64,000 nt of DNA from Kribbella sp. VKM Ac-2569 (lineage in GTDB: Bacteria > Actinomycetota > Actinomycetes > Propionibacteriales > Kribbellaceae): positions 434,001 to 498,000 of the forward strand of contig NZ_SGXJ01000005.1 of NCBI RefSeq assembly GCF_004216905.1. Direction: 5' to 3'. The notes beneath the pieces were generated by a model that had not been told where the DNA came from, made no database searches, and was given only the letters and a program-made list of their open reading frames with translations. Positions within the stretch are counted from its first letter, which is position 1. Every line of letters begins with the position of its first letter. Positions 1-7,810 of the stretch are shown in pieces. A program made the translations under genes and the position numbers.

Positions 1-1127
1 TCGGCGACCCGGACCAGGGCGTCGTGCACGTGATCGGCCCGCAGCTCGGTCTGACCCAGCCCGGGATGACCGTGGTCTGCGGTGACAGCCACACCTCCAC
101 CCACGGCGCGTTCGGGGCGATTGCCTTCGGCATCGGTACCAGCGAGGTCGAGCACGTGCTGGCTACGCAGACGCTGATGCAGGCCCGCCCGAAGACGATG
201 GCCGTCACGGTCGACGGCGTACTGCCCGACGGGGTCTCGGCCAAGGACCTGGTGCTGGCGCTGATCGCGCAGGTCGGCACCGGCGGCGGCCAGGGCTACA
301 TCGTCGAGTACCGCGGCGAGGCGATCCGGGCGCTGAGCATGGAAGCCCGGATGACGATCTGCAACATGTCGATCGAGTGGGGCGCGAAGGCCGGCATGAT
401 CGCGCCGGACGAGACCACGTTCGCGTACCTGAAGGACAAGCCGCACGCGCCGCAGGGCGTCGACTGGGAAGCCGCCGTCGAGTACTGGAAGAGCCTGGCC
501 ACCGACGAGGACGCGAGCTTCGACCGTGAGGTCGTGCTGCGCGCCGAGGACATCGCGCCGTTCGTCACCTGGGGCACCAACCCCGGCCAGGGCGTTCCGC
601 TGTCCGCGGTCGTGCCGTCGCCGGACGACTTCGACAACGAGAACGACAAGGTCGCCGCCGAGCGCGCCCTGGAGTACATGGGCCTCACCGCCGGTACGCC
701 GCTGCGCGAGATCCACGTGGACACGGTGTTCCTGGGTTCCTGCACCAACGGCCGGATCGAGGACCTCCGCGCCGCGGCCGGCGTACTGGCCGGGCGGAAG
801 GTTGCCGAGGGCACCCGGATGCTCGTGGTCCCGGGTTCCGGCCGGGTCCGGCTGCAGGCCGAGTCCGAGGGCCTGGACGCGATCTTCAAGGACGCCGGCG
901 CCGAGTGGCGCGGCGCCGGATGCTCGATGTGCCTGGGGATGAACCCGGACCAGCTGGCCCCGGGGGAGCGCAGCGCTTCCACCTCGAACCGGAACTTCGA
1001 AGGTCGCCAGGGCAAGGGCGGCCGCACCCACCTGGTGTCGCCGCTGGTCGCCGCCGCGACCGCTGTCACCGGGACCCTGGCCGCACCGGCCGACCTGCCG
1101 CCCGTCGCCGTACCTGCGAACGCCTGA
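1..1127 (+). CDS. leuC: 3-isopropylmalate dehydratase large subunit, 5' truncated by window edge
   Basis: The C-terminal 374 residues of the aconitase-type large subunit that, with LeuD, isomerises 2-isopropylmalate to 3-isopropylmalate in leucine biosynthesis. The reading frame is open from base 3, and about 100 N-terminal residues lie outside the window (the family is about 470 residues). The motif CGDSHTSTHGAFGA is present. The 4Fe-4S ligands are visible in GSCTNG and in CSMCLGMN. leuD begins 14 bases after the stop, so the two subunits are co-transcribed and probably translated in equal amounts. Confidence 0.97.
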   Translation, partial: GDPDQGVVHVIGPQLGLTQPGMTVVCGDSHTSTHGAFGAIAFGIGTSEVEHVLATQTLMQARPKTMAVTVDGVLPDGVSAKDLVLALIAQVGTGGGQGYIVEYRGEAIRALSMEARMTICNMSIEWGAKAGMIAPDETTFAYLKDKPHAPQGVDWEAAVEYWKSLATDEDASFDREVVLRAEDIAPFVTWGTNPGQGVPLSAVVPSPDDFDNENDKVAAERALEYMGLTAGTPLREIHVDTVFLGSCTNGRIEDLRAAAGVLAGRKVAEGTRMLVVPGSGRVRLQAESEGLDAIFKDAGAEWRGAGCSMCLGMNPDQLAPGERSASTSNRNFEGRQGKGGRTHLVSPLVAAATAVTGTLAAPADLPPVAVPANA

Positions 1128-1141
1128 GGAGCAACGGAATC

Positions 1142-1741
1142 ATGGACGCCTTCACCCAGCACATCGGTACGGCGGCTCCGCTGCGCCGCAGCAACGTCGA
1201 CACCGACCAGATCATCCCGGCCGTGTACCTGAAGCGGGTCACCCGGACCGGATTCGAGGACGGGCTGTTCGCAGCCTGGCGCAACGATCCTTCCTTCGTT
1301 CTCAACCAGCCTGAGTACGACGGTGTCTCGGTTCTCGTGGCGGGACCGGACTTCGGCACCGGGTCGTCCCGGGAGCACGCGGTCTGGGCCCTGCTCGACT
1401 ACGGGTTCCGTGTCGTCGTGTCGTCGCGGTTCGGCGACATCTTCCGCGGCAACTCGGGCAAGGCCGGTCTGCTCGCGGCCCTGGTGACGCAGGACGTCGT
1501 GGAGCAGCTGTGGACCGCGATCGAGGCCGACCCGGGGACCAAGGTCACGGTCGACCTGGAGAACAAGACGATCTCGGCCGGTGACGTCTCGGCTCCCTTC
1601 GAGATCGACGACTACACGCGGTACCGGCTGCTGAACGGTCTGGACGACGTCGGCATCACGTTGTCGCACGCGGACGAAATCGCTGCCTACGAAGCGACCC
1701 GGCCGTCGTTCAAGCCGGCAACCCTGCCTGCGAAGGCCTGA
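1142..1741 (+). CDS. leuD: 3-isopropylmalate dehydratase small subunit
   Basis: A 199-residue swivel-domain subunit of isopropylmalate isomerase, normal length for the bacterial family. It starts at ATG with the purine-rich site GAGGAG about 10 bases upstream, overlapping the end of leuC. The family motifs RRSNVDTDQIIPA near residue 18 and GPDFGTGSSREHA near residue 72 are present. It partners LeuC in the cytoplasm. A strong hairpin directly after the stop probably ends the leuCD transcript. Confidence 0.97.
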   Translation: MDAFTQHIGTAAPLRRSNVDTDQIIPAVYLKRVTRTGFEDGLFAAWRNDPSFVLNQPEYDGVSVLVAGPDFGTGSSREHAVWALLDYGFRVVVSSRFGDIFRGNSGKAGLLAALVTQDVVEQLWTAIEADPGTKVTVDLENKTISAGDVSAPFEIDDYTRYRLLNGLDDVGITLSHADEIAAYEATRPSFKPATLPAKA

Positions 1742-1747
1742 ACATCC

Positions 1748-1800
1748 ACCAGAGTTGTCGCCGCCGTAACGTCTGCATGGTCGGCGGCGATAACTCTGGT
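1748..1800 (+). terminator. Rho-independent-like hairpin after leuD
   Basis: Arms at 1748-1765 and 1783-1800 pair over 18 positions with one G-U wobble and a 17-base loop. It starts seven bases after the leuD stop. There is no U tract, as is common in high-GC actinobacteria. Confidence 0.7.
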
Positions 1801-1857
1801 GTTACCCTTGCGTGGTTGTCAGAACAAGGCTTGCGAGACCGAGGAGGTGAGGCGCTC

Positions 1858-1929
1858 ATGACCAACAGCAGCAGCGATCCCTCCAGACATACCGGTCTCG
1901 CTCGGCCTGTGGGGGCTTCCTTCTTCTAG
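1858..1929 (+). CDS. Possible 23-residue leader peptide upstream of corA
   Basis: A short frame from ATG to TAG encoding 23 residues that end LARPVGASFF. Its Shine-Dalgarno sequence GAGGAGG is stronger than that of many real genes here. It lies between the leuD hairpin and corA, on the corA strand, ending about 80 bases before the corA start. Inverted repeats at 1834-1841 (CGAGACCG) and 1893-1900 (CGGTCTCG) flank it, and the ribosome site could also pair with CCCTCC just inside the distal arm. That is the layout of a translational or transcriptional leader. I recognise no family, and it could be chance. Confidence 0.4.
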   Translation: MTNSSSDPSRHTGLARPVGASFF

Positions 1930-2010
1930 AAGTTGCAGAGTCTCTAGTAGTTGCAGGGTCGGGCAGACGTGCGTTCATCACTCACCTGATCCACCGCACC
2001 TGGAGGACTC

Positions 2011-3177
2011 ATGTCCGACCTGCGCCTGCGTTCGCTCCGCGCGTTCAGCCGCACCCCGTCACTGCGTGCCGCCGCCCGTAAGCACGCCGCATCCGTTGCC
2101 GCGACCGCGATCGAGCCGGCCGAGAAGCCGTCCCGCGATCCGCAGAAGCCCAAGGGGCACAGCGTCGTCGACAGCGCGATCTACTGCGGCGGCAACCGGA
2201 TCGCGTCCCCGCACTCGCTCGCGGACACCTATTCCGCGCTGCACACGTCGCCGCAGAGCCTGGCCTGGATCGGCCTGTACCGGCCGGACCGCCGCGAACT
2301 CGCCTCGCTGGCGCAGGAGTTCGACCTGCACGAGCTCGCGATCGAGGACGCCAACGAGGCCCATCAGCGGCCGAAGCTGGAGCGGTACGGCGACACGTTG
2401 TTCGTCGTACTGAAGGCCGCGCGGTACCGGGACGCGACCGAGGAGGTCGAGTTCGGTGAGGTGCACGTCTTCGTCGGACCGGACTTCGTGGTGACGGTCC
2501 GGCACGCCGAAGCGCCCAATCTGGCAGCGGTACGGCGCCGGGTCGAGCGCGACCCCGAACTCCTCGGCCGCGGTGCCGAAGCGGTGCTGTACGCGATCAT
2601 GGACAAGGTCGTCGACGGGTACGCGCCGGTGGTCGCCGGTCTGGAGAACGACATCGACGAGATCGAGACCGAGGTGTTCCGCGGTGACCCGAAGGTGTCG
2701 CGGCGCATCTACGAGCTGTCCCGTGAGGTGATCGAGTTCCAGCGCGCGACCCGGCCGCTGGTCGGCATGCTCGAGCAGCTCCGCGGCGGTTTCCAGAAGT
2801 ACGGCGTCGACGAGGAACTGCAACGTTCACTACGGGATGTGGCCGACCACGTCACCGAAGTGGTGGAGAAGGTCGACGGTTTCCGGGAGCTGCTGCGCGA
2901 CATCCTGACCGTGAACGCGACCCTGGTGGCCCAGCAGCAGAACGAGGAGATGAAGAGCCTCGCGATCGCCAGCAGCGAGCAGAACGAAGAGGTGAAGCGG
3001 ATCTCTGCCTGGGCGGCGATCCTGTTCGCCCCGACGCTGATCGGCACCGTCTACGGGATGAACTTCGACAAGATGCCGGAGCTGCACTGGGAGTACGGAT
3101 ACCCCTTCGCGATCGGTCTGATGGCCTTGGTGTGTGGAGGTCTGCACCAGATCTTCAAGCGCCGCGGTTGGCTCTGA
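2011..3177 (+). CDS. corA: CorA-family magnesium/cobalt transporter
   Basis: A 388-residue CorA-type divalent cation channel of the inner membrane. A long cytoplasmic, mostly helical N-terminal region ends in two C-terminal membrane segments (about residues 330-352 and 363-382) joined by the signature YGMNF loop. The last residues KRRGWL are basic, as in the family. The first 55 residues are an Arg/Ala-rich extension. ATG is preceded by GGAGGA at ideal spacing. It is a single gene after the leuD hairpin and possible leader peptide. No M-box riboswitch was recognised upstream. Confidence 0.9.
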   Translation: MSDLRLRSLRAFSRTPSLRAAARKHAASVAATAIEPAEKPSRDPQKPKGHSVVDSAIYCGGNRIASPHSLADTYSALHTSPQSLAWIGLYRPDRRELASLAQEFDLHELAIEDANEAHQRPKLERYGDTLFVVLKAARYRDATEEVEFGEVHVFVGPDFVVTVRHAEAPNLAAVRRRVERDPELLGRGAEAVLYAIMDKVVDGYAPVVAGLENDIDEIETEVFRGDPKVSRRIYELSREVIEFQRATRPLVGMLEQLRGGFQKYGVDEELQRSLRDVADHVTEVVEKVDGFRELLRDILTVNATLVAQQQNEEMKSLAIASSEQNEEVKRISAWAAILFAPTLIGTVYGMNFDKMPELHWEYGYPFAIGLMALVCGGLHQIFKRRGWL

Positions 3178-3265
3178 ACCACCCCGAAAACCCTGTCTGA
3201 GTGCCGAATCGGGCCAAATTGTGGCACGAATCGCCTAAAACAAGGCCGAATTGCCGCGTTGGTGT

Positions 3266-3294
3266 TTGTGAACGGCGTGTTGAGTCCATAACGT
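3266..3294 (+). promoter_or_regulatory. SigA-type promoter for the HU gene
   Basis: TTGTGA (3266-3271), a 17-base spacer and TAACGT (3289-3294) give a good housekeeping promoter. The predicted transcript start is near 3301, leaving a leader of about 45 bases that carries GGAGGG before the GTG start. Confidence 0.6.
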
Positions 3295-3345
3295 TCCTGT
3301 GAGATCGAGCGCTGTGCTCGACGCCTACGTTCACGGAGGGAAGCA

Positions 3346-3915
3346 GTGAACAAGAGCCAGTTGGTCGAAGCGCTCGCAGTGCACTTCGACGGAAACCGCC
3401 GCCAGGCCCAGCACGCGTTGGAGTCGGTGATCGACACCGTCCAGCGTGAGCTGACCAAGAAGGGCGGCAAGGTCGCCATCACCGGTTTCGGTGCCTTCGA
3501 GGCCATCGAGCGTGGCGCGCGCATCGTGCGCAACCCGCGGACCGGTGAGACCAAGCGTGCCAAGAAGACCACGGTTCCGAAGTTCCGCGCGGGTGCGGAG
3601 CTGAAGGCCGTTGTCTCCGGCGCCAAGAAGCTGCCGAAGCTGGTAGCCCCGAAGCCGGCCGCGACCGCCACCAAGGCGGCTGCCCCGGCGAAGAAGGCCG
3701 CTCCGGCCAAGGCCGCTGCGACGAAGACCGCCGCTGCGAAGAAGACGGTCGCGAAGAAGGCACCGGCCAAGACGGTCGCCAAGAAGGCTCCGGCGAAGAC
3801 CGTTGCCAAGAAGGCCCCGGCGAAGAAGGCCCCGGCCAAGAAGACCGTTGCGAAGAAGGCGCCGGCCAAGAAGGCCCCCGCCAAGAAGACCGCGGCGAAG
3901 CGTACCGCCCGCTGA
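3346..3915 (+). CDS. hup: HU-family nucleoid protein with Lys/Ala-rich tail
   Basis: A 189-residue DNA-binding protein. Residues 1-90 are a complete HU fold (MNKSQLVEALA at the start; GFGAFE and RNPRTGE, the DNA-binding arm). The rest is a tail of PAKKA/PAKKTVAKK-type repeats like that of mycobacterial HupB and Streptomyces HupS, which binds DNA non-specifically and compacts it. The start is GTG after GGAGGG. It stands alone between its promoter and a perfect terminator, consistent with high expression. Confidence 0.95.
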   Translation: MNKSQLVEALAVHFDGNRRQAQHALESVIDTVQRELTKKGGKVAITGFGAFEAIERGARIVRNPRTGETKRAKKTTVPKFRAGAELKAVVSGAKKLPKLVAPKPAATATKAAAPAKKAAPAKAAATKTAAAKKTVAKKAPAKTVAKKAPAKTVAKKAPAKKAPAKKTVAKKAPAKKAPAKKTAAKRTAR

Positions 3916-3945
3916 TCTTCACGCACTGCGGCATACCGCACAACA

Positions 3946-3987
3946 GCGAAGGCCGGTCATCCCATTCCAGGGTTGACCGGCCTTCGC
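3946..3987. terminator. Perfect 14-bp hairpin between convergent genes
   Basis: GCGAAGGCCGGTCA (3946-3959) pairs exactly with 3974-3987 around a 14-base loop. It lies between the HU stop and the end of the minus-strand gene at 4024, so it can serve both directions. Confidence 0.8.
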
Positions 3988-4023
3988 CGTGTCCGGAGAA
4001 GTGTCCGGAGGTGCTGACGGCAA

Positions 4024-4230
4024 CTACAGCGTGGTGCCGAACTCCAGCTTGGTGATCGCCAGCCCCGCACCCGAACCGGTGGTCTCGATCCGCACCCGTT
4101 GGCCCACCCGCAGATGACGGACCGGGGTGTCCGAGACGGCGTGCACGGTGAACGGGAGCTCGATCCCGGTGTCCGTCAGCACCGCACCGGAGAACGTCTC
4201 GCCGTCGTAGCGGCTCACGGTTGCCTGCAT
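4024..4230 (-). CDS. Small OB/cold-shock-like protein, function unknown
   Basis: A 68-residue protein with alternating beta-strand character. The pattern YDGETFSGAVLTDTGIELPF followed by HLRVGQRVRI resembles a cold-shock-type OB fold, but the RNP motifs of true Csp proteins are not clear, so nucleic-acid binding is only a suggestion. Its ATG lies one base beyond the cofC stop, so the two genes form an operon and are probably translationally coupled. Confidence 0.7.
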   Translation of the reverse strand: MQATVSRYDGETFSGAVLTDTGIELPFTVHAVSDTPVRHLRVGQRVRIETTGSGAGLAITKLEFGTTL

Positions 4231-4231
4231 G

Positions 4232-4903
4232 TCAGCAGGCTAGTCCTTCGGTCCCGGTCGCGGCACCGAGAACCAGCGACATCACGTCCGCGGTCGCCGG
4301 ACCGACTCCCAGTTGTACGGCGTGCGCGAGATCGGCGGCCGTGTCGACGTCACGCCGTACCGACTCGATCGCGGTCAGCTCGATCGGCATCGCCCCCGAC
4401 GCCTGGTGCGCCAGGGCGGAACCCACACCGAAGCGCGGATCCAGCGCAACCCCGGGCGCCGCGGCGAGCAACGTCGTACCGGTGCCGGGCTGGTCGATCA
4501 CGAACGAGCGCGGCGCCGTACAGGCTGCGAGGACGGCGGTCAGCTCTGCTGGGCGCAGGGCGGGAAGATCAGCTGAGAGGGCTGCGATTCCGTTGCCTCC
4601 GAACTCGGCAGCGGCCACAGTGGCTCCATGCAGCAAGGCTTCGTTGAGACCGGCGGCGGGCAGGTCCGGGACCACGTGCGCTCCGGCTGCGGTCACGTCA
4701 GCGGCGACCAACGGGTCGTCGGTCACCACCAGGACCGTCTGCACCAGAGGAGAACCGAGAGCGGCCGCAGTAGTGTCGACAGCGAACGCGCGGGCCAGTT
4801 CGGGACGGTGCTGAGGGTAGGCCGGAGCGAGCCGGCTCTTCGCGATCGCCGTACGCTTCACCGGGATCACCAGGGTCCAGGGAGCGACCTGTAGGTCTGC
4901 CAT
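4232..4903 (-). CDS. cofC: 2-phospho-L-lactate/PEP guanylyltransferase (F420 biosynthesis)
   Basis: A 223-residue CofC/FbiD-type nucleotidyltransferase. It activates 2-phospholactate or, in actinobacteria, phosphoenolpyruvate with GTP for coenzyme F420 assembly. The motif IPVKRTAIAKSRLAP near residue 14 and ALSADLPALRP mid-protein match the family. I start at the ATG giving MADLQ. An ATG six codons upstream is possible but would overlap the divergent plsC start. GGGAG lies upstream of the chosen start at long spacing. The rest of the F420 pathway is not in the window. Confidence 0.85.
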   Translation of the reverse strand: MADLQVAPWTLVIPVKRTAIAKSRLAPAYPQHRPELARAFAVDTTAAALGSPLVQTVLVVTDDPLVAADVTAAGAHVVPDLPAAGLNEALLHGATVAAAEFGGNGIAALSADLPALRPAELTAVLAACTAPRSFVIDQPGTGTTLLAAAPGVALDPRFGVGSALAHQASGAMPIELTAIESVRRDVDTAADLAHAVQLGVGPATADVMSLVLGAATGTEGLAC

Positions 4904-4919
4904 CAGGCAGGATTCTCCC

Positions 4920-5711
4920 ATGACCGACGGCCATCATGAGCACCAGGAGGCAGCTGTGGACGCGAGGCAGGCGGACCCACGGCCGCCGCGTGGGTTCTGG
5001 TTCGGGGTGATCGTCGCGATCGTCAAGCCGTTCATGATCGTGTTCACCAAGTGCCGGTTCACCGGCCGGGAGAACATGCCCCGCACCGGCGGTGTGGTGT
5101 ACGTGCCGAACCACATCTCGCATTTCGACCCGGTGCTGCTCGGGTACTTCATCTGGGAGTGCCGGCGGATCCCGCGGTTCCTCGGAAAGGCATCGGTGTT
5201 CAAGATCCCGGTGGCCGGGAAGATCATCAGCGGCGCCGGGCAGATCCCGGTGTACCGGGACTCCGCGCAGGCCGTGGACGCGTTCCGGGACGCGGTGGCG
5301 GCGGTCGAACGCGGCGAGTGTGTGGGCGTTTACCCGGAGGGCACGATCACCCGCGATCCCGACCTGTGGCCGATGACCGGCAAGACCGGCGCCGCGCGGA
5401 TCGCGCTGATGACCGGCTGCCCGGTGATCCCGGTCGCGAACTGGGGCGCGCAGGAGATCATCCAGTCCTACACCGGCAAGATCAGGTTCCGGTTGCTGCC
5501 GCGCAAGACCCTGCAGGTGCGGGCCGGTGCGCCGGTCGACCTGAGCGCCTTCGCGGGCAAGCCGCTGACCAACCAGCTGTTGCACGAGGCAACCGAGGTG
5601 ATCATGGCCCGGGTGGCCGAGACCCTCGGCGAACTGCGCGGCGAGACCCCGCCCAAGGAGCTCTACGACCTGCGCAAGGCCCGCAAAGCTCAAGGTGAGG
5701 AGAAGGAATGA
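4920..5711 (+). CDS. plsC: 1-acyl-sn-glycerol-3-phosphate acyltransferase
   Basis: A 263-residue membrane-associated acyltransferase that makes phosphatidic acid from lysophosphatidate. The catalytic NHX4D motif appears as NHISHFD near residue 63 and the glycerophosphate-binding motif as YPEGT near residue 139. A hydrophobic segment (FGVIVAIVKPFMIVF) near residue 30 anchors it. Its stop overlaps the gpsA start as ATGA, so acyl-transfer and glycerol-3-phosphate supply are coupled in one operon. Confidence 0.93.
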   Translation: MTDGHHEHQEAAVDARQADPRPPRGFWFGVIVAIVKPFMIVFTKCRFTGRENMPRTGGVVYVPNHISHFDPVLLGYFIWECRRIPRFLGKASVFKIPVAGKIISGAGQIPVYRDSAQAVDAFRDAVAAVERGECVGVYPEGTITRDPDLWPMTGKTGAARIALMTGCPVIPVANWGAQEIIQSYTGKIRFRLLPRKTLQVRAGAPVDLSAFAGKPLTNQLLHEATEVIMARVAETLGELRGETPPKELYDLRKARKAQGEEKE

Positions 5712-6712
5712 CCAAAGTCGCGGTGTTCGGTGCGGGATCCTGGGGTACGGCGTTCGCCGTGGTGCTGGCGAACGCGGGAAACCAGGTGTCCCTGTGGGCC
5801 CGGCGGGAGGCGTTGTGCTCGGAGATCAACTCCGCGCACGAGAACCCCGACTACCTCCCGGGACTGCGATTGCCGGACGCGATCACCGCGACGCACGATC
5901 CCGCCGCGGTGGCCGACGGGGCGGAGGCCGTCGTCCTCGCGGTCCCGTCGCAGTCGCTGCGCGAGAACCTCGTGGACTGGGCCGGCGTGCTGCCGAACGC
6001 CGTACCGCTGGTCAGCCTGATGAAGGGCGTCGAGCTCGGTACGACGAAGCGGATGAGCGAGGTGATCGCGGAGCTCACCGGCGCCGGTCCCGAGCGGATC
6101 GCGGTGGTGTCGGGGCCGAACCTGGCGCGCGAGATCGCCGAGGGACAACCGGCCGCGTCGGTCGTCGCATGCGCGGACGAGGGTACCGCGGCACGGTTGC
6201 AGAAGTTGTGCCATTCCCCGACGTTCCGCCCGTACACGAACAACGACGTCGTCGGCTGCGAGCTCGGCGGCGCCTGCAAGAACGTGATCGCGCTCGCGGT
6301 CGGGATGGCGGTCGGTCTCGGGTTCGGCGACAACGCCCGCGCGTCCGTGATCACCCGCGGGCTGGCCGAGATCGCCCGTCTGGGTACGGCGTTGGGCGCG
6401 GACGAGCACACGTTCTCCGGGCTGGCCGGTCTGGGCGACCTGGTGGCCACGTGTTCGTCGCCGTTGTCGCGGAACCGCACCTTCGGAGAGAAGCTCGGTC
6501 AGGGCATGAGTGTCGCGGAGATCGCCGGCGGGACCCGGCAGGTCGCGGAGGGCGTGAAGTCCTGCGCGTCGATCAGCGAACTGGCGCACCATCACGACGT
6601 GGAGATGCCGATCGCCGAGCACGTCACCAAGGTGGTCGCCGGCGAGATGACCCCGAAGGACATGCTCTTCAGCCTCGTGTCACGCTCGGCGAAGTCGGAG
6701 CGTTGGGGTTGA
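5708..6712 (+). CDS. gpsA: NAD(P)-dependent glycerol-3-phosphate dehydrogenase
   Basis: A 334-residue GpsA, which reduces dihydroxyacetone phosphate to sn-glycerol-3-phosphate for phospholipid synthesis. The Rossmann motif VFGAGSWGTA is at the N-terminus. SGPNLAREIAEG and the catalytic-lysine region GGACKNVIALAVG are visible. It overlaps plsC by four bases and the following kinase gene by four bases. In the relatives I recall, ddl follows gpsA closely; here about 13 kb of other genes intervene. Confidence 0.96.
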   Translation: MTKVAVFGAGSWGTAFAVVLANAGNQVSLWARREALCSEINSAHENPDYLPGLRLPDAITATHDPAAVADGAEAVVLAVPSQSLRENLVDWAGVLPNAVPLVSLMKGVELGTTKRMSEVIAELTGAGPERIAVVSGPNLAREIAEGQPAASVVACADEGTAARLQKLCHSPTFRPYTNNDVVGCELGGACKNVIALAVGMAVGLGFGDNARASVITRGLAEIARLGTALGADEHTFSGLAGLGDLVATCSSPLSRNRTFGEKLGQGMSVAEIAGGTRQVAEGVKSCASISELAHHHDVEMPIAEHVTKVVAGEMTPKDMLFSLVSRSAKSERWG

Positions 6713-7620
6713 TTCCGGCGGCGTTCGCGGAGAGCACCGTCGCACGCGAAGGTGACGCCGGGGCGGCGTGGTTGGCCGAGTTGCCGGGGATCATCGAGGA
6801 TCTGCTGGCGCGTTGGGGCTGCACGGTCGACGGCGAGGTCGCTTACGGCCAGGTGGGTGTGGTCGTGCCGGTGCGCGATGCTGCGTTGAAGGTGTCGTTC
6901 CCGCACCCCGGCAACGATCACGAGCCGGATGCGTTCGAGGCGTGGGGCGGTCGTGGGGCGGTCAAGCTGTACGAACGCGACGACGCCCGCTACGCCATGC
7001 TCCTCGAACGAGCGCATCCCTCGACGCTGTCCGAGCACGACCAGGACGTCGTCACGATCGCCGGCGTACTGCATCGCCAGCTGACCATCCCGGCTCCGGA
7101 CGGCCTGCCGCGGTTGTCGGAGCAGGCCGACGGGTGGGCGGAGGAGCTCCGCAAGGACGACGCCGAGCTGGATCATCCGTTGCCCGCGGCGGTGGTGGAC
7201 GCGGCACTCGCGGTCGTCGACGACCTCGGCCGCAATCAGCCGGAGATCCTGATCCACGGCGACTTCCACCCGCGCAACATCCTCAGCGCGGACCGCGAAC
7301 CGTGGCTGGCCGTCGATCCGAAGGGCCACGTCGGCGACCCGGCGTTCGACGCCGCGATCTTTCTCCGCACCCGGGCCTACCACCTGTTCGTCGGGGGTCT
7401 ACTCGCGGACGACCTGCTGCGGCAGCTGCGCGCCGAGTCCGGGCAGTTCGCCGAGGCATCAGGCATCGACCCCGAACGCATCGGCCGCTGGCTCCAGCTG
7501 ATCGCCGTACAGTCCTCGTTCGGGGGCCGCCGCCACGGCTTCGGCCGAGCCCGAGGCGGCAGCCAGCTCGACGAGATCCTCCGCCTGATCGATAAGCTCG
7601 CCGTCAGCTGGACCGCATAA
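6709..7620 (+). CDS. Aminoglycoside/hydroxyurea-type antibiotic kinase (APH(6)-like)
   Basis: A 303-residue phosphotransferase of the streptomycin 6-kinase / hydroxyurea kinase family. The Brenner motif HGDFHPRNIL lies near residue 182 and the metal-binding region VDPKGHVGDPAFD near 203. The start is TTG overlapping the gpsA stop as TTGA, with GGAG eight bases upstream. Translation therefore couples to a housekeeping lipid gene, which suggests constitutive expression. The substrate cannot be read from sequence; aminoglycoside resistance is the family-level guess. Confidence 0.85.
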   Translation: MIPAAFAESTVAREGDAGAAWLAELPGIIEDLLARWGCTVDGEVAYGQVGVVVPVRDAALKVSFPHPGNDHEPDAFEAWGGRGAVKLYERDDARYAMLLERAHPSTLSEHDQDVVTIAGVLHRQLTIPAPDGLPRLSEQADGWAEELRKDDAELDHPLPAAVVDAALAVVDDLGRNQPEILIHGDFHPRNILSADREPWLAVDPKGHVGDPAFDAAIFLRTRAYHLFVGGLLADDLLRQLRAESGQFAEASGIDPERIGRWLQLIAVQSSFGGRRHGFGRARGGSQLDEILRLIDKLAVSWTA

Positions 7621-7658
7621 CCCACCAGCCCACACGTTTGGCCAGTGTCCTGCGCCTC

Positions 7659-7747
7659 CCCAAACCGGTTTGGGCAGGCTCTTGCCTCCGATCGGGGAGC
7701 ACAACTGCCCGATTCGGGCGGGTAATCCGCCCCAAACCGGTTTGGGG
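7659..7747. repeat. Two perfect palindromes CCAAACCGGTTTGG, 72 bp apart
   Basis: Bases 7659-7674 and 7730-7747 are 16- and 18-base perfect palindromes sharing the core CCCAAACCGGTTTGGG. Their centres are 72 bases apart. They sit in the 190-base gap between the convergent kinase and ROK genes. The centre AAACCGGTTT resembles LacI-family operators, but a terminator or repeat role is equally possible. Confidence 0.6.
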
Positions 7748-7810
7748 CCGGGCCCAGTGGCGGGTGCCCGGCCGGCTGACTCGGGACTTATTGCACGAAT
7801 CTCCGCGCCT

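Noticed and set aside
127..1127. leuC start within the window
   Set aside because: The frame is open to the left edge and lacks the N-terminal 100 residues of the family, so the gene is cut, not re-started.
296..1669. Long open frame on the minus strand opposite leuC-leuD
   Set aside because: Arg/Pro/Ala-rich shadow of high-GC coding sequence with no family similarity; both plus-strand genes are certain.
5695..6708. Plus-strand frame continuous with the aminoglycoside kinase but running through gpsA
   Set aside because: Only the part after 6709 looks like protein; the upstream part is an alternate frame of gpsA.
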